Source: a virus. From it: a DNA stretch of 30,510 bases. The stretch is taken from positions 1-30,510 of IMG/VR virus record IMGVR_UViG_3300042868_004371; one strand, 5' to 3'. The position numbers were made by a program, and so were the translations under genes. Positions 14,178 to 21,358 of this stretch are shown here, in pieces. Within the stretch, counting starts at the first letter, position 1. Every line of letters starts with the position of its first letter. A model generated the notes under the pieces. It worked only from the letters and a program-made list of their open reading frames with translations. It did no database searches and was not told the origin of the DNA.

Positions 14178-14785
14178 GCATGATTGAACTTCAGAAAAAG
14201 ATCGGAGTAACGGCAGATGGTGCGTTCGGTCCGGGGACATTTAAGAAGGCTGCGGCTTTTTATAAATTATCACCTAATCGGGCTGCACATTTCTTTGCTC
14301 AAACTGCGCATGAAAGCGGCAACTTCAAAGCGTTCAGTGAAAACCTGAACTACGGCGCTAAGGGTCTGCGCGGCATCTTCGGCAAATACTTCCCGACTGA
14401 TGCATTGGCTAAGGCTTACGAGCGCCAGCCACAGAAGATTGCTAACCGCGTATATGCCAACCGTATGGCTAATGGTGATGAAGCATCTGGCGATGGCTGG
14501 AAGTTCCGTGGCCGTGGTGCGCTCCAACTCACTGGGAAGGCTAACTACCAAGCGTTCGCTGATTACATTGGTCGCCCAGATGTGATGACGAACCCAGACC
14601 TTGTGGCTGGCGAACTCTGCTTTGAAAGCGCCCTTTGGTTCTTCGACAAGAACAAGCTGTGGGGCATCTGCGACCAAGGCATCAACGATGCTGCGATCCT
14701 TGCACTGACAAAGCGGATCAATGGCGGAACCCACGGTCTCGATGACCGCAAACTCAAAACCAAGAAATATGCTGCTTGGCTCTAA
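14174..14785 (+). CDS. Endolysin, glycoside hydrolase family 19 (chitinase-like)
   Basis: This 203-residue enzyme starts at ATG 14174 overlapping the previous stop. An ATG at 14156 would only add six residues from inside the previous gene. The N-terminus (IELQKKIGVTADGAFGPGTFKKAAAFY) resembles a short peptidoglycan-binding helix. The catalytic domain shows the GH19 motifs: FFAQTAHESGNF with the proposed catalytic Glu after His, RVYANRM, GDGWKFRGRGALQLTGKANY, and the late INGGTHG turn. GH19 endolysins cleave the glycan strand of Gram-negative peptidoglycan. No signal peptide is present, so release depends on a holin. Confidence 0.93.
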   Translation: MSMIELQKKIGVTADGAFGPGTFKKAAAFYKLSPNRAAHFFAQTAHESGNFKAFSENLNYGAKGLRGIFGKYFPTDALAKAYERQPQKIANRVYANRMANGDEASGDGWKFRGRGALQLTGKANYQAFADYIGRPDVMTNPDLVAGELCFESALWFFDKNKLWGICDQGINDAAILALTKRINGGTHGLDDRKLKTKKYAAWL

Positions 14786-14796
14786 GGGGAAGAACA

Positions 14797-14979
14797 ATGG
14801 ACTTTAAAAGCGTATTGAAGAAAGAAATCCAAAAGGCTGCGGTGAAAACTGCAACCGATAAAATCCTACCTATGGATGATGCGCCAAAGCCTCGTGTTGG
14901 GCCAAAAGCCAAGATCGCTGGTGTGCTTGCCTTGATTGGGACACTTGCAACATTGCTTTCTCAATATCTGGGTGGGTAA
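14797..14979 (+). CDS. Small one-TM protein after the endolysin
   Basis: The start is ATG 14797 with AAGGGGAAG 5 bases upstream. The 60-residue product has a positively charged amphipathic N-terminus (FKSVLKKEIQKAAVKTATDK), a Pro/Gly linker and one hydrophobic helix (IAGVLALIGTLATLLSQYL) at the extreme C-terminus. The layout fits a pinholin- or class III-like holin partner, and its place behind the endolysin favours a lysis role. No sequence motif proves it. The GC/codon use matches neighbours. Confidence 0.6.
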   Translation: MDFKSVLKKEIQKAAVKTATDKILPMDDAPKPRVGPKAKIAGVLALIGTLATLLSQYLGG

Positions 14980-14982
14980 TTA

Positions 14983-14997
14983 TTGCCGGAAAGGCAA
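14983..14997 (+). promoter_or_regulatory. Small hairpin containing the ribosome site of the phosphoesterase gene
   Basis: TTGCC (14983-14987) and GGCAA (14993-14997) flank GGAAA. The Shine-Dalgarno-like GGAAAGG overlaps the loop and stem just 7 bases before the ATG at 15002. This could modulate initiation; it is a short stem, so the effect may be weak. Confidence 0.4.
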
Positions 14998-15001
14998 GTA
15001 A

Positions 15002-16180
15002 ATGCCATCTACTATAAACTTCGACGAGGGGCTGTATAAATATTGCACCCCTCGTCAACGCGAAGTCTTGGAAGCCATAGAACGCCTTGGCAGTGCTAGG
15101 GCGGCATCCCTTGAATTGGGTATGAACATAGGTGGCGCAAGCGAGACCTATACCGCTGTAAAGCGCAAGGCTGCAAAGTTCGGCTATGCGCCAGAACATG
15201 ACTTTACTCGGCCCGTGCCTGATGGTTTCATTGCCAAGGGCGTCAGCACTTACTACAACGCCGAAGGCAAGCCATCTGGGCAATGGATAAAAGCATCACT
15301 TAGCCATCAGGCTCTCGTGGACGCCATGAGAGAGGCAATCGATGGCTTTAAGGACGAGATACCGCCAGCGGTATCAGTCGTGGCCCCAGCGGCTTCTGAC
15401 GAGCATCTGTGCAATCTCTACACATTCACCGACTATCACCTTGGCATGTTGGCGTGGCATAAGGAGGGTGGTTCTGACTGGAATATTTCCATTGCAGAGA
15501 AAACTATTCTGGCTGCGCTGATACAGATGGTCAATCAAAGCCCTACTGCACATACAGCGGTACTCAATATCCAAGGCGATTTCTTGCATACCGACGGCAA
15601 GACACCTGTAACACCAGCATCAAAGCACGTTCTGGATGCCGACAGCCGCTTTCCTAAGATACGCCGCTCCGCGATCCGGATCATACGATCATTAGTGGCG
15701 ATATGTTTGCAACGCCATCAAGAAGTGCGTTTGATTATCGCTGAGGGAAACCACGACGAGGAAAGTGCTGGCTGGCTGGCTGACCTGTTCTCTGTTCATT
15801 ACGAAGAAGAGCCTCGCGTCGCTGTCAACGATAGCGTTCTGCCATTCTATGTGTTTGAGTGGGGAACTACCATGCTGGGCATCCATCATGGTCACAAGGT
15901 CAAGAACGAGAGCCTACCACTGCTTTTTGCGGCACAGTTCCCGCAAGCGTGGGGCCGAACAACTCGGCGCGAGATACACTGCGGCCACAGACACCACAGA
16001 GATGAAAAAGAGTATAATGGTGTGACAGTTGTGCAACACCCCACGCTGGCGGCGCGTGACGCCTATGCTGCGCGTGGTGGTTGGATTGCGGATCGAGCGG
16101 CTTGGGCTATCACATATCATAAGAAATATGGCGCTGTTGGTCGCGTTATGATAACGACTGAGATGTTAGATGTTTCTTAA
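15002..16180 (+). CDS. Winged-helix + calcineurin-like metallophosphoesterase
   Basis: This 392-residue protein has an N-terminal helix-turn-helix (residues ~15-60: TPRQREVLEAIERLGSARAA, then YTAVKRKAAKFG). A linker precedes the calcineurin-type catalytic domain. The five metal-binding motifs are all present: D144-x-H146 (TDYHLG), G192-D193 (QGDF), GNHD at 249-252, H296-GH (HHGH), and GHRH at 328-331. The enzyme is therefore likely to be active as a phosphodiesterase or nuclease on DNA, RNA or nucleotides. Similar HTH-phosphoesterase proteins occur in many phages, where their substrate is not known. It is the last rightward gene before a convergent terminator. Confidence 0.88.
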   Translation: MPSTINFDEGLYKYCTPRQREVLEAIERLGSARAASLELGMNIGGASETYTAVKRKAAKFGYAPEHDFTRPVPDGFIAKGVSTYYNAEGKPSGQWIKASLSHQALVDAMREAIDGFKDEIPPAVSVVAPAASDEHLCNLYTFTDYHLGMLAWHKEGGSDWNISIAEKTILAALIQMVNQSPTAHTAVLNIQGDFLHTDGKTPVTPASKHVLDADSRFPKIRRSAIRIIRSLVAICLQRHQEVRLIIAEGNHDEESAGWLADLFSVHYEEEPRVAVNDSVLPFYVFEWGTTMLGIHHGHKVKNESLPLLFAAQFPQAWGRTTRREIHCGHRHHRDEKEYNGVTVVQHPTLAARDAYAARGGWIADRAAWAITYHKKYGAVGRVMITTEMLDVS

Positions 16181-16206
16181 TCTTCCACGCCATCGCTGCG
16201 GCGGTG

Positions 16207-16233
16207 GTCCCCGCCACTTTCGGGTGGCGGGAC
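16207..16233. terminator. Bidirectional terminator between convergent operons
   Basis: CCCGCCAC (16210-16217) pairs with GTGGCGGG (16224-16231) around loop TTTCGG, with GT/AC closing pairs outside after a bulge. TTTAAAA follows on the + side. It separates the rightward phosphoesterase from the leftward microgene operon, whose last stop lies at 16235. Confidence 0.8.
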
Positions 16234-16234
16234 T

Positions 16235-16312
16235 TTAAAACCGAATTTCATCGTCGGCCCAGTCGTAAATGTCCCAGCCGAAATTATCTTGTAGGAATTG
16301 GCGCAGGGTCAC
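16235..16312 (-). CDS. 25-residue micro-ORF, last of the leftward operon
   Basis: The GTG start overlaps the stop of the upstream gene as GTGA, and GGGAGG lies 6 bases before it. The product has MTLRQFLQDNFGW at the start, then an Asp/Trp/Tyr-rich acidic end (DIYDWADDEIRF). The stop directly abuts the terminator hairpin. The overlap plus strong ribosome site support translation. No function is known, but MTLRxF recalls the MTLRDYF motif in the protein at 16803-17012. Confidence 0.5.
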   Translation of the reverse strand: MTLRQFLQDNFGWDIYDWADDEIRF

Positions 16313-16491
16313 AGCGACCTCCCAATCTCGATACCCGTGCGGATGCCTTGCTCAACGAGGCGCATCCAGATGGCGTCATCGTATTTGCCGGACATATAGT
16401 GCACATGGTCGTTGCTATCGCCTTTGAAGGCTTGGTTAGCGCAAATGCTTCTAGCGGCTGCGCGTATTAACATATCATCTTCATTGATCAT
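16309..16491 (-). CDS. 60-residue hypothetical protein
   Basis: The product has an N-terminal helix (EDDMLIRAAARSICANQAF), a central HVHYMSGKYDDAIW segment and a C-terminal VEQGIRTGIEIGRSL helix. It starts 4 bases after the preceding gene's stop and ends in a GTGA overlap. All neighbours on this strand show the same packing, which supports it as a gene. The function is not recognised. Confidence 0.6.
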   Translation of the reverse strand: MINEDDMLIRAAARSICANQAFKGDSNDHVHYMSGKYDDAIWMRLVEQGIRTGIEIGRSL

Positions 16492-16495
16492 TGGC

Positions 16496-16681
16496 TCACA
16501 TCCATCTTGTTATAAAGGTTACGCCGCCAACCGTGCGGCACTTGAAGGCTTTGCCGTTACGGATACCGTATTGGCTCACGTTGCGACTGATGCGCTTGGC
16601 ATCACCCTTCTTGTCGGCTGGCATGGTGGCGACTTCGCCAACTTCCAGCGTTCCCATTGGGTAAATCATTGGACGGCTCAT
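16496..16681 (-). CDS. 61-residue hypothetical protein
   Basis: The start is ATG 16681, which overlaps the previous TGA (ATGA); a longer frame starting at 16690 would enter the upstream gene. The protein has an N-terminal MSRPMIYPMGTLEVGEVATM and a basic middle (ADKKGDAKRISRNVSQYGIR), ending GKAFKCRTVGGVTFITRWM. The last part has the look of a single small beta-rich fold that could bind nucleic acid. That reading is speculative. Confidence 0.6.
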   Translation of the reverse strand: MSRPMIYPMGTLEVGEVATMPADKKGDAKRISRNVSQYGIRNGKAFKCRTVGGVTFITRWM

Positions 16682-16806
16682 GACCACCAATCCTCTTCCA
16701 TCTCTTTGCGCTCTTCCTCTGTAATGTCAGGCGCGGTTGCAATGAGATATGCGGTCAATATCCAGACTGATATGACCAACAGGAAAAGCCAGTTATCTGC
16801 GGTCAT
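16678..16806 (-). CDS. 42-residue single-TM micro-protein
   Basis: The ATG at 16806 overlaps the preceding stop (ATGA), and its own TGA overlaps the next ATG (ATGA). The product has one hydrophobic helix (NWLFLLVISVWILTAYLIAT) followed by a very acidic tail (DITEEERKEMEEDWWS). The double coupling and the clear TM-plus-acidic-tail design argue for a genuine gene. A membrane-associated early function, such as superinfection interference, is only a guess. Confidence 0.65.
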   Translation of the reverse strand: MTADNWLFLLVISVWILTAYLIATAPDITEEERKEMEEDWWS

Positions 16807-17012
16807 TTGCCTTGTTCCCGTGCTTCAAGCATGGCGTCGGCCATATAATAGGCGCTTTTAGTGGCGTCTTCGTTGGTGAACATGCGCCGGGACTCTCGGC
16901 CAGCAAGTAGCCCTACCAGCGCCTGTCCCGCGAAATAATCGCGCAGGGTCATGCCGTCTTCCCATCCTTGGCAGTTTGCGGGGATGGCCATTGGAAATGC
17001 TGATATGCTCAT
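16803..17012 (-). CDS. 69-residue phage protein with MTLRDYFAGQ motif
   Basis: The product carries GMTLRDYFAGQALVGLLAG in the middle, a motif I recognise from widespread small proteins in proteobacterial phages and prophages of unknown function, and a C-terminal helix (DATKSAYYMADAMLEARE). It starts with ATGA overlap to the 45-residue gene before it and ends in ATGA overlap to the TM micro-gene. The N-terminal 19 residues carry WEDG before the motif. The family is common; its role is unknown. Confidence 0.75.
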   Translation of the reverse strand: MSISAFPMAIPANCQGWEDGMTLRDYFAGQALVGLLAGRESRRMFTNEDATKSAYYMADAMLEAREQGK

Positions 17013-17146
17013 TTGCTTTGTTCCTTTTCACGTTCTGCGCGGCGTTCGGCAAAGGTCTTGCCGTCCAAGCCACGAAGCGGCCATGCGTTCTCGGATGATA
17101 TACGATAGGGCTTGCGCAGTGGTGCTGCTTGTGGTGTCTTAATCAT
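17009..17146 (-). CDS. 45-residue first gene of the leftward microgene operon
   Basis: It has a strong ribosome site (AAGGAG, 8 bases before ATG 17146), which marks it as the leader of the microgene run. The product is Pro/Arg-rich (TPQAAPLRKPYRIS), with NAWPLRGLDGKTF followed by a charged helix (AERRAEREKEQSK). The stop overlaps the next start (ATGA). No homologue is recognised. Confidence 0.65.
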   Translation of the reverse strand: MIKTPQAAPLRKPYRISSENAWPLRGLDGKTFAERRAEREKEQSK

Positions 17147-17169
17147 TTTACTCACTCCTTATTGCTAAT

Positions 17170-17204
17170 ACCCTCAAACTATAATGAGAGGGTTCATGTG
17201 TCAA
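17170..17204 (-). promoter_or_regulatory. Candidate promoter with overlapping inverted repeat for the microgene operon
   Basis: Read leftward, TTGACA (17204-17199) is followed after 15 bases by TATAGT (17183-17178). The sequence ACCCTC...GAGGGT (arms 17188-17193 and 17170-17175) brackets the -10 and could be an operator. The 15-base spacer is short, so strength is uncertain. The AAGGAG ribosome site follows further downstream. Confidence 0.5.
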
Positions 17205-17212
17205 ACACAAAA

Positions 17213-17548
17213 TTACATATCGACGGTAATAGTTTTTGGCCTTTTGAGTGAGAGCAGCCGGGACAGCCAGAAATCATGCTCTGCGCCAGTTGTGCGGTCG
17301 GCGTGATACTGGAACAGCGCCCGTGCCAATGGGTCATAGCCACGGCTATTATGCGTGCTAATCAGCGGCGAGGGCATCATTGGCTTCAGGTTCGCTGGCT
17401 TGCGGCGCTTATCATTGGAAAGGGCATATTCGATGTCCTTCATGGTTAGGCGCAGATTGTTCTCGCGGTTGACATAGTTGAGAACTGCCGACCTGTCGGT
17501 GATGTAGCCGCACAGGTGGCGGATTTGTTTTCTTATATCATAGTCCAT
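17213..17548 (-). CDS. 111-residue hypothetical protein, HTH-like N-terminus
   Basis: I chose ATG 17548 because GGAGA lies 8 bases upstream; ATG 17554 is closer to the site. The N-terminal ~45 residues (IRKQIRHLCGYITDRSAVLNYVN, RENNLRLTMKDIEYAL) look helical and could form a DNA-binding HTH. The rest has a Pro-rich linker, HNSRGYDPLARALFQYHA and a basic end (LSLKRPKTITVDM). It overlaps the VRR-NUC gene by 11 bases, so the two are made together. The DNA-binding idea is inference. Confidence 0.6.
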   Translation of the reverse strand: MDYDIRKQIRHLCGYITDRSAVLNYVNRENNLRLTMKDIEYALSNDKRRKPANLKPMMPSPLISTHNSRGYDPLARALFQYHADRTTGAEHDFWLSRLLSLKRPKTITVDM

Positions 17549-17897
17549 TTTCATTTCTCCATTGTAAAAACTGCTCTATTTGTTTCTTTGCATCTTCCCA
17601 GCCTTTGCAGACCAAAGCGGTGTAGCCATTGGCCTCAAGATACTCGATCCAATCCTTTTGTTCTGGGGCCACCCTACCGCCCTTTACGCGCTTCATTTCC
17701 ACCCATAGCCGCCATTCTGGTATAAAAAGATCAGGGACACCAGAAACGACACCCTCAACTTTAAGCCTTGCCGCCGTTGCCTTACTTCTCATTCCCCCGT
17801 TGGGAATCGCAAAGATTCTTACTGGGCTATGCGTTTGCCGGAACCACATCACGAATAATCGCTGCTCTTGATGCTCAGTGGGGATAAAATCTGTCAA
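17538..17897 (-). CDS. VRR-NUC family nuclease
   Basis: This protein is a PD-(D/E)XK endonuclease of the VRR-NUC type, 119 residues from TTG 17897. Motifs are PTEHQEQ at residues 6-12, AIPNGGMRSKATAARLKVEG, GVPDLFIP (Asp56), WVEMKR (Glu67, Lys69), EQKDWIEYLEANGY and a C-terminal helix. Single-domain VRR-NUC proteins are structure-selective nucleases encoded by many phages. The TTG start is preferred: GGGAGGT sits 6 bases upstream and the start overlaps the previous stop as TTGA. ATGs at 17912 and 17927 would extend into the upstream gene. Confidence 0.88.
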   Translation of the reverse strand: MTDFIPTEHQEQRLFVMWFRQTHSPVRIFAIPNGGMRSKATAARLKVEGVVSGVPDLFIPEWRLWVEMKRVKGGRVAPEQKDWIEYLEANGYTALVCKGWEDAKKQIEQFLQWRNENGL

Positions 17898-18088
17898 AAC
17901 GGAACCTCCCATGACCAAGCGGAACATTGCCCTTGGCTATTAACAAAATCGACTGGTGGATACATGTTAAAGGCAAAGCACTTGCCGTCCCCAGCAAAAT
18001 GATCGCAAGTGTGGCAGCACTTCGGCGGACCAGCTTTCATCCAATTTTCGTATTCAATTAAAAAATCTGGCTTTGGTGGTCTAGGCAT
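17894..18088 (-). CDS. Small Cys4 protein (zinc-ribbon-like)
   Basis: The 64-residue product has a Pro/Lys-rich N-terminus (PRPPKPDFLIEYENWM), then CCHTCDHFAGDGKCFAF, followed by PPVDF and QGQCSAW. The C-x2-C...C...C spacing with a PP turn in the middle looks like a mini zinc or Fe-S binding fold. The same layout recurs in the protein at 25878-26069. It starts inside the helicase stop (8-base overlap) and overlaps the VRR-NUC start, so it is translationally linked with both. Partners are unknown. Confidence 0.7.
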   Translation of the reverse strand: MPRPPKPDFLIEYENWMKAGPPKCCHTCDHFAGDGKCFAFNMYPPVDFVNSQGQCSAWSWEVPF

Positions 18089-19673
18089 TTTCCCACTCCC
18101 TTTTTATAACCCTATAATATTTGCCATCGCGGCGGAACGTAATGTAACTTGGTGGCCTCCCAAGGTTCAGCGAATCTGCCCAATCATCTAAAGAGTCGCC
18201 CGGCTCGAACTGAATACCAGCCTTTCTTGCAATGTTCACAACATTTGTAATCGCCCTCTGCCCAGCATAACCGTCATGGGTCACAGGCAAATATTCAACT
18301 ACGCTCGGATCAGATAACCCACCATAATAGGAAACGGCAAGCATTTCTTTGCCGGACGCTCGGCTAACGTGCTTGCGCCAATTCCAACCCGTCAGTTCCA
18401 TCTCCTCTGCATCCAAGCCCATAATGTCATCATTACGAAGTTTAAGCTGTACAGGTTCCGGTACAGGAAATGGCTCACCGCAAGCCGGACATTCCTTGGC
18501 GCTGATGTGGACAAGTTCATGGCAATTTTCACAAGCCTTTGTAGGAGCATCGCCATCTCCCTCGCCGTCCTTGCGGCTGGGTGGCTGGACGTTGGTAATA
18601 GGACCGTGCATTTGCACCACGCCAGCAAAGTCAAGCACAAGGCAATGGTCGGTGTGGTCTTTGATCCGCATCCCGCGCCCAGCCATTTGGACATAAAGGC
18701 TCGGACTCATCGTTGGGCGCAGCATAACAATCAAGTCTATATTCGGTGCGTCAAAGCCAGTCGTAAGGACGTTGGCGTTAGTCAGCGCCCTGATCTTGCC
18801 AGCCTTAAAGTCATCCAATATGCGCTGCCGCTCCGCCTTTGGCGTTTCCCCTGTGATGCAAGCTGATGTTATGCCTCTGGCTGACAGCACTTCGGCAACA
18901 TCCTCCGCGTGCGCCACGCCAGTGCAAAAGAATAGCCACGACTTACAATCCTCGGCCAGTTCAATCACCTCATCCACGACCCTGTAATTATTGTCGGATG
19001 TGTTGACCTTCGCCTGTAATTCGCTCTCGATGAACTCACCGCCGCGCTTATGCACGCCAGCCGTGTCGAGAGTATATTTGGTTATCTTGCTGCGCAGTAT
19101 CGATAGGTGGCCTTTGCTAATCAACTCTTCGATACCAACTGGCTGGAGCAGATCGTGAAATAGCGCCGGGGCATCTGTGATTAACCCGTGACCCAAACGA
19201 TATGGCGTGGCCGTCAAGCCAATCACCCTCAAGTTTGGATTAATCTTTTTCAGACCAGCAAGGAAGGTGCGGTATCCGCCCTCATTTTTGTGACTGACCA
19301 AATGGCACTCATCGATAATGCAAAGGTCGATGAAGCCAACCTCTTCGGCCTTTGTCCTGATCGACTGAATCCCCGCGAAGGTGATTGGCTCACCAAGCTG
19401 CTTCAGCCCCAAGCCAGCGGAGTAAATGCCCATTGGCGCGTTGGGCCAGTGCTGGCGCATCTTCTCTGCGTTCTGGCTAATCAGTTCCTTAACGTGCGTC
19501 AGCATAAGCACGCGGGTCTCAGGCCACTTTTGCAGTGCGTCCTTGCAAAGCGCAGCAACAATGTGGCTCTTGCCGGAGCCTGTTGGCAGCACCAAGCATG
19601 GATTGCCCTCATTGCCATCGCTGAACCATTGAAGCAGTTGCTCGATGGAACGCGCCTGATAATCACGAAGCAT
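18081..19673 (-). CDS. SF2 DNA helicase (DEAD/DEAH-type) with C-terminal zinc ribbon
   Basis: This 530-residue helicase has motif I PTGSGKS (30-36), motif II DECH (121-124), motif III TATP (154-157), motif VI QMAGRGMR near residue 330, and in between a GFDAPN segment typical of RecG/UvrB/Rad25-like DNA translocases. After ~380 there is a ribbon, CENCHELVHISAKECPACGE, and a ~110-residue C-terminal domain. The protein probably unwinds or translocates on dsDNA in recombination or replication restart. Its start overlaps the end of the Mom-like gene by 11 bases. Such helicases often stand next to VRR-NUC nucleases in phages. Confidence 0.9.
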   Translation of the reverse strand: MLRDYQARSIEQLLQWFSDGNEGNPCLVLPTGSGKSHIVAALCKDALQKWPETRVLMLTHVKELISQNAEKMRQHWPNAPMGIYSAGLGLKQLGEPITFAGIQSIRTKAEEVGFIDLCIIDECHLVSHKNEGGYRTFLAGLKKINPNLRVIGLTATPYRLGHGLITDAPALFHDLLQPVGIEELISKGHLSILRSKITKYTLDTAGVHKRGGEFIESELQAKVNTSDNNYRVVDEVIELAEDCKSWLFFCTGVAHAEDVAEVLSARGITSACITGETPKAERQRILDDFKAGKIRALTNANVLTTGFDAPNIDLIVMLRPTMSPSLYVQMAGRGMRIKDHTDHCLVLDFAGVVQMHGPITNVQPPSRKDGEGDGDAPTKACENCHELVHISAKECPACGEPFPVPEPVQLKLRNDDIMGLDAEEMELTGWNWRKHVSRASGKEMLAVSYYGGLSDPSVVEYLPVTHDGYAGQRAITNVVNIARKAGIQFEPGDSLDDWADSLNLGRPPSYITFRRDGKYYRVIKREWENA

Positions 19674-20292
19674 TATACTGGCCCTTCGGATAAGGTGTAA
19701 TCGGATATTTTATTTTACCGATAGACATAGACCTAAACTTTTTGCTTCCGCAGACATAAATGTAGCGATGCTTTCGTGATCGCGGGACCAGATAAAAGTC
19801 ATCCCCGTAATAATCGCGCATTGCTTTAGCCCTATTTGGTGCACCCCTAAATTTATCTGAAATTGTCTGGCCATGCAGATGCTCAAGACCCTTCACCTTC
19901 CAGTCTGTTCTCTTTGCAGAAAGGCCGCAATACAAAAAATTACAAGCCTGATAAACATATCCGACATGACCTTGCTCTATATCTGCAAAGCTTACAACAA
20001 TCTTATCTCCAAGCATTTTCAAAGATTTAGAAACTAAAATTGAGGCTTCGTTTTTAATATTATCCTTTAAGCAAAGCCTGTTCAATTCTAAAACATTAGC
20101 GGACATTTCAATTCCAGCCACGCCCGATCTCAAAGTGCATGAGGCTGGTGTTCCGTATGTGCATACTCCGACAAGAAGCCCATCCCTATAGAGACCAAAA
20201 GCGTAGCTTATTGAAGGCCATCTTTTTGCATAATGGATGCCTATGACAAATGGTTCGCAGTCTGCACGAGATATTTTCTTTACTTCGTACAT
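19663..20292 (-). CDS. Mom-like DNA modification protein (GNAT-fold)
   Basis: This 209-residue protein matches the Mu Mom family, which modifies adenine N6 to block restriction. Visible motifs are GIHYAKRWP (His20-Tyr21), YAFGLYRDG, VGVCTYGTPAS, LELNRLCL (69-75), NEASILVSKSL, and VSFADIEQGHVGYVYQACNF (Asp104), the HY...ELNRL...S...AD...GYVYQA.NF pattern that carries most conserved Mom residues. It ends in FYLVPRSRKHRYIYVCG. Codons are richer in AGA, AGG and ATA than in neighbouring genes, which suggests later acquisition. It overlaps the nuclease start (TAATG) and the helicase. Whether this copy makes N6-carbamoylmethyladenine is unproved. Confidence 0.8.
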   Translation of the reverse strand: MYEVKKISRADCEPFVIGIHYAKRWPSISYAFGLYRDGLLVGVCTYGTPASCTLRSGVAGIEMSANVLELNRLCLKDNIKNEASILVSKSLKMLGDKIVVSFADIEQGHVGYVYQACNFLYCGLSAKRTDWKVKGLEHLHGQTISDKFRGAPNRAKAMRDYYGDDFYLVPRSRKHRYIYVCGSKKFRSMSIGKIKYPITPYPKGQYNAS

Positions 20293-21302
20293 TAGCCGAC
20301 AACCTCCGCATCAGGAAACAAAGCCTTGACAGATTCGACAACCGGATCGCCGCACACCTCTGGGTGGCTGAGAATTTCGCGGCTCTTGTATCCGCCAGTT
20401 CCGTTCTTGATTTCCCTGTCGCCAATGCGCCATGTCACGCTGTGACCGTCATCGCTTGGCGTCATCACCCAAGGCACAAGGTCAGGGTGCAGCACATGGT
20501 CATCGCAGCCCTCATGCTGAAATTCCTCCGGTATATTGTCGGCTTCGTGACGCTCACAGGTCCATGTGCTGTCTTCTTTGGCAGTGGCGTGCGCACAGGT
20601 GCGGCAATTGACCCGTTTGGTTAATTTTGTCTTGTGGCAAAAGGCGTGCGCTGGGCAGAACTTGCACTGATACCAGCTAGGATCGGCGCTGACTGGCTCA
20701 GGCATACGATCTGACATCGCAATGCGCTGTCCACGGGCGATATACTTCTCGGCCACATCCTTGTCGTATTTTACCCGCTCGGTGTAGATGCGGTCATCAT
20801 CTTTGCAGATGGCGAAATAAAGCGCACGCTGTAACTGCGTCCCATGCATGTAAATTTGCATCTGGACATAATGCATGGGCTTGGACTTCTCGACGCCGTT
20901 CTTAAGCACATCGTCAAAAGATTTCTTCGAGTGCGTCTTAAACTCTGCGACATGCCGATTCCTTGGGGACTCAGGCACACCCTTCTCAATGATGGCGTCC
21001 AAGCTGCCGGAAACGTGCGATCCGAAGCTGACAGACCTCTGCGCTCCGCGAACGTCTATGCCAATGGAACGAAGGTCGCGGATAATCATATCTTCTTCGC
21101 GGTGGCCGCGACGGAATAGGCGCAATATGCGGCCATCAAATTCCTCTACCACAGCCCAGCGGAAATTGAGCCACAACCAGCGATCACAGTGATGACCCAG
21201 AAGGCTAACACCCATGTGGCCGCGTGGCTTGCCCTGCTTTGACGCATGGTATTGATCAATTAGATTTCCAATGTTATGCACTGGTTCGGGCATTGCGCTC
21301 AT
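20292..21302 (-). CDS. Fe-S PD-(D/E)XK nuclease (Cas4/AddB-type)
   Basis: This 336-residue protein shows RGHREE (motif with His67), GSLDAII (Asp102), VAEFKTHS (Glu120, Lys122) and QMQIYMH (Gln147, Tyr151): the full RecB-family nuclease set. Cys39 before the nuclease core pairs with C213-x2-C216-x5-C222 after it, matching the 4Fe-4S cluster of Cas4/AddB enzymes. A second Cys set (C233, C236, C249, C266) may bind zinc. A 5'-end-resection or recombination exonuclease is expected. It starts with GGGAGGA 9 bases before ATG 21302, just behind a terminator. Confidence 0.85.
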   Translation of the reverse strand: MSAMPEPVHNIGNLIDQYHASKQGKPRGHMGVSLLGHHCDRWLWLNFRWAVVEEFDGRILRLFRRGHREEDMIIRDLRSIGIDVRGAQRSVSFGSHVSGSLDAIIEKGVPESPRNRHVAEFKTHSKKSFDDVLKNGVEKSKPMHYVQMQIYMHGTQLQRALYFAICKDDDRIYTERVKYDKDVAEKYIARGQRIAMSDRMPEPVSADPSWYQCKFCPAHAFCHKTKLTKRVNCRTCAHATAKEDSTWTCERHEADNIPEEFQHEGCDDHVLHPDLVPWVMTPSDDGHSVTWRIGDREIKNGTGGYKSREILSHPEVCGDPVVESVKALFPDAEVVG

Positions 21303-21325
21303 ATTACTTTCCTCCCTAAAAACTT

Positions 21326-21351
21326 CCCCCGCCCTAGAAATAGAGCGGGGG
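21326..21351 (-). terminator. Terminator between SSB-like gene and nuclease gene
   Basis: CCCCCGCCCTA (21326-21336) pairs with TAGAGCGGGGG (21341-21351) around GAAA, an 11-bp stem with one G-T. Read leftward it is followed by AAGTTTTTAG. It would reduce leftward transcription past the DUF669 gene, setting the Sak4-DUF7173-SSB genes above the downstream nucleases. The + side also carries T-rich sequence. Confidence 0.75.
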
Positions 21352-21358
21352 TTTATTT

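Noticed and set aside
16204-16861. Rightward ORFs opposite the microgene operon
   Set aside because: Leftward ORFs have ribosome sites and stop/start overlaps; the rightward ones have neither and run through the terminator.
18369-18866. 165-residue rightward ORF in the helicase gene
   Set aside because: Antisense shadow of a complete SF2 helicase with all motifs.
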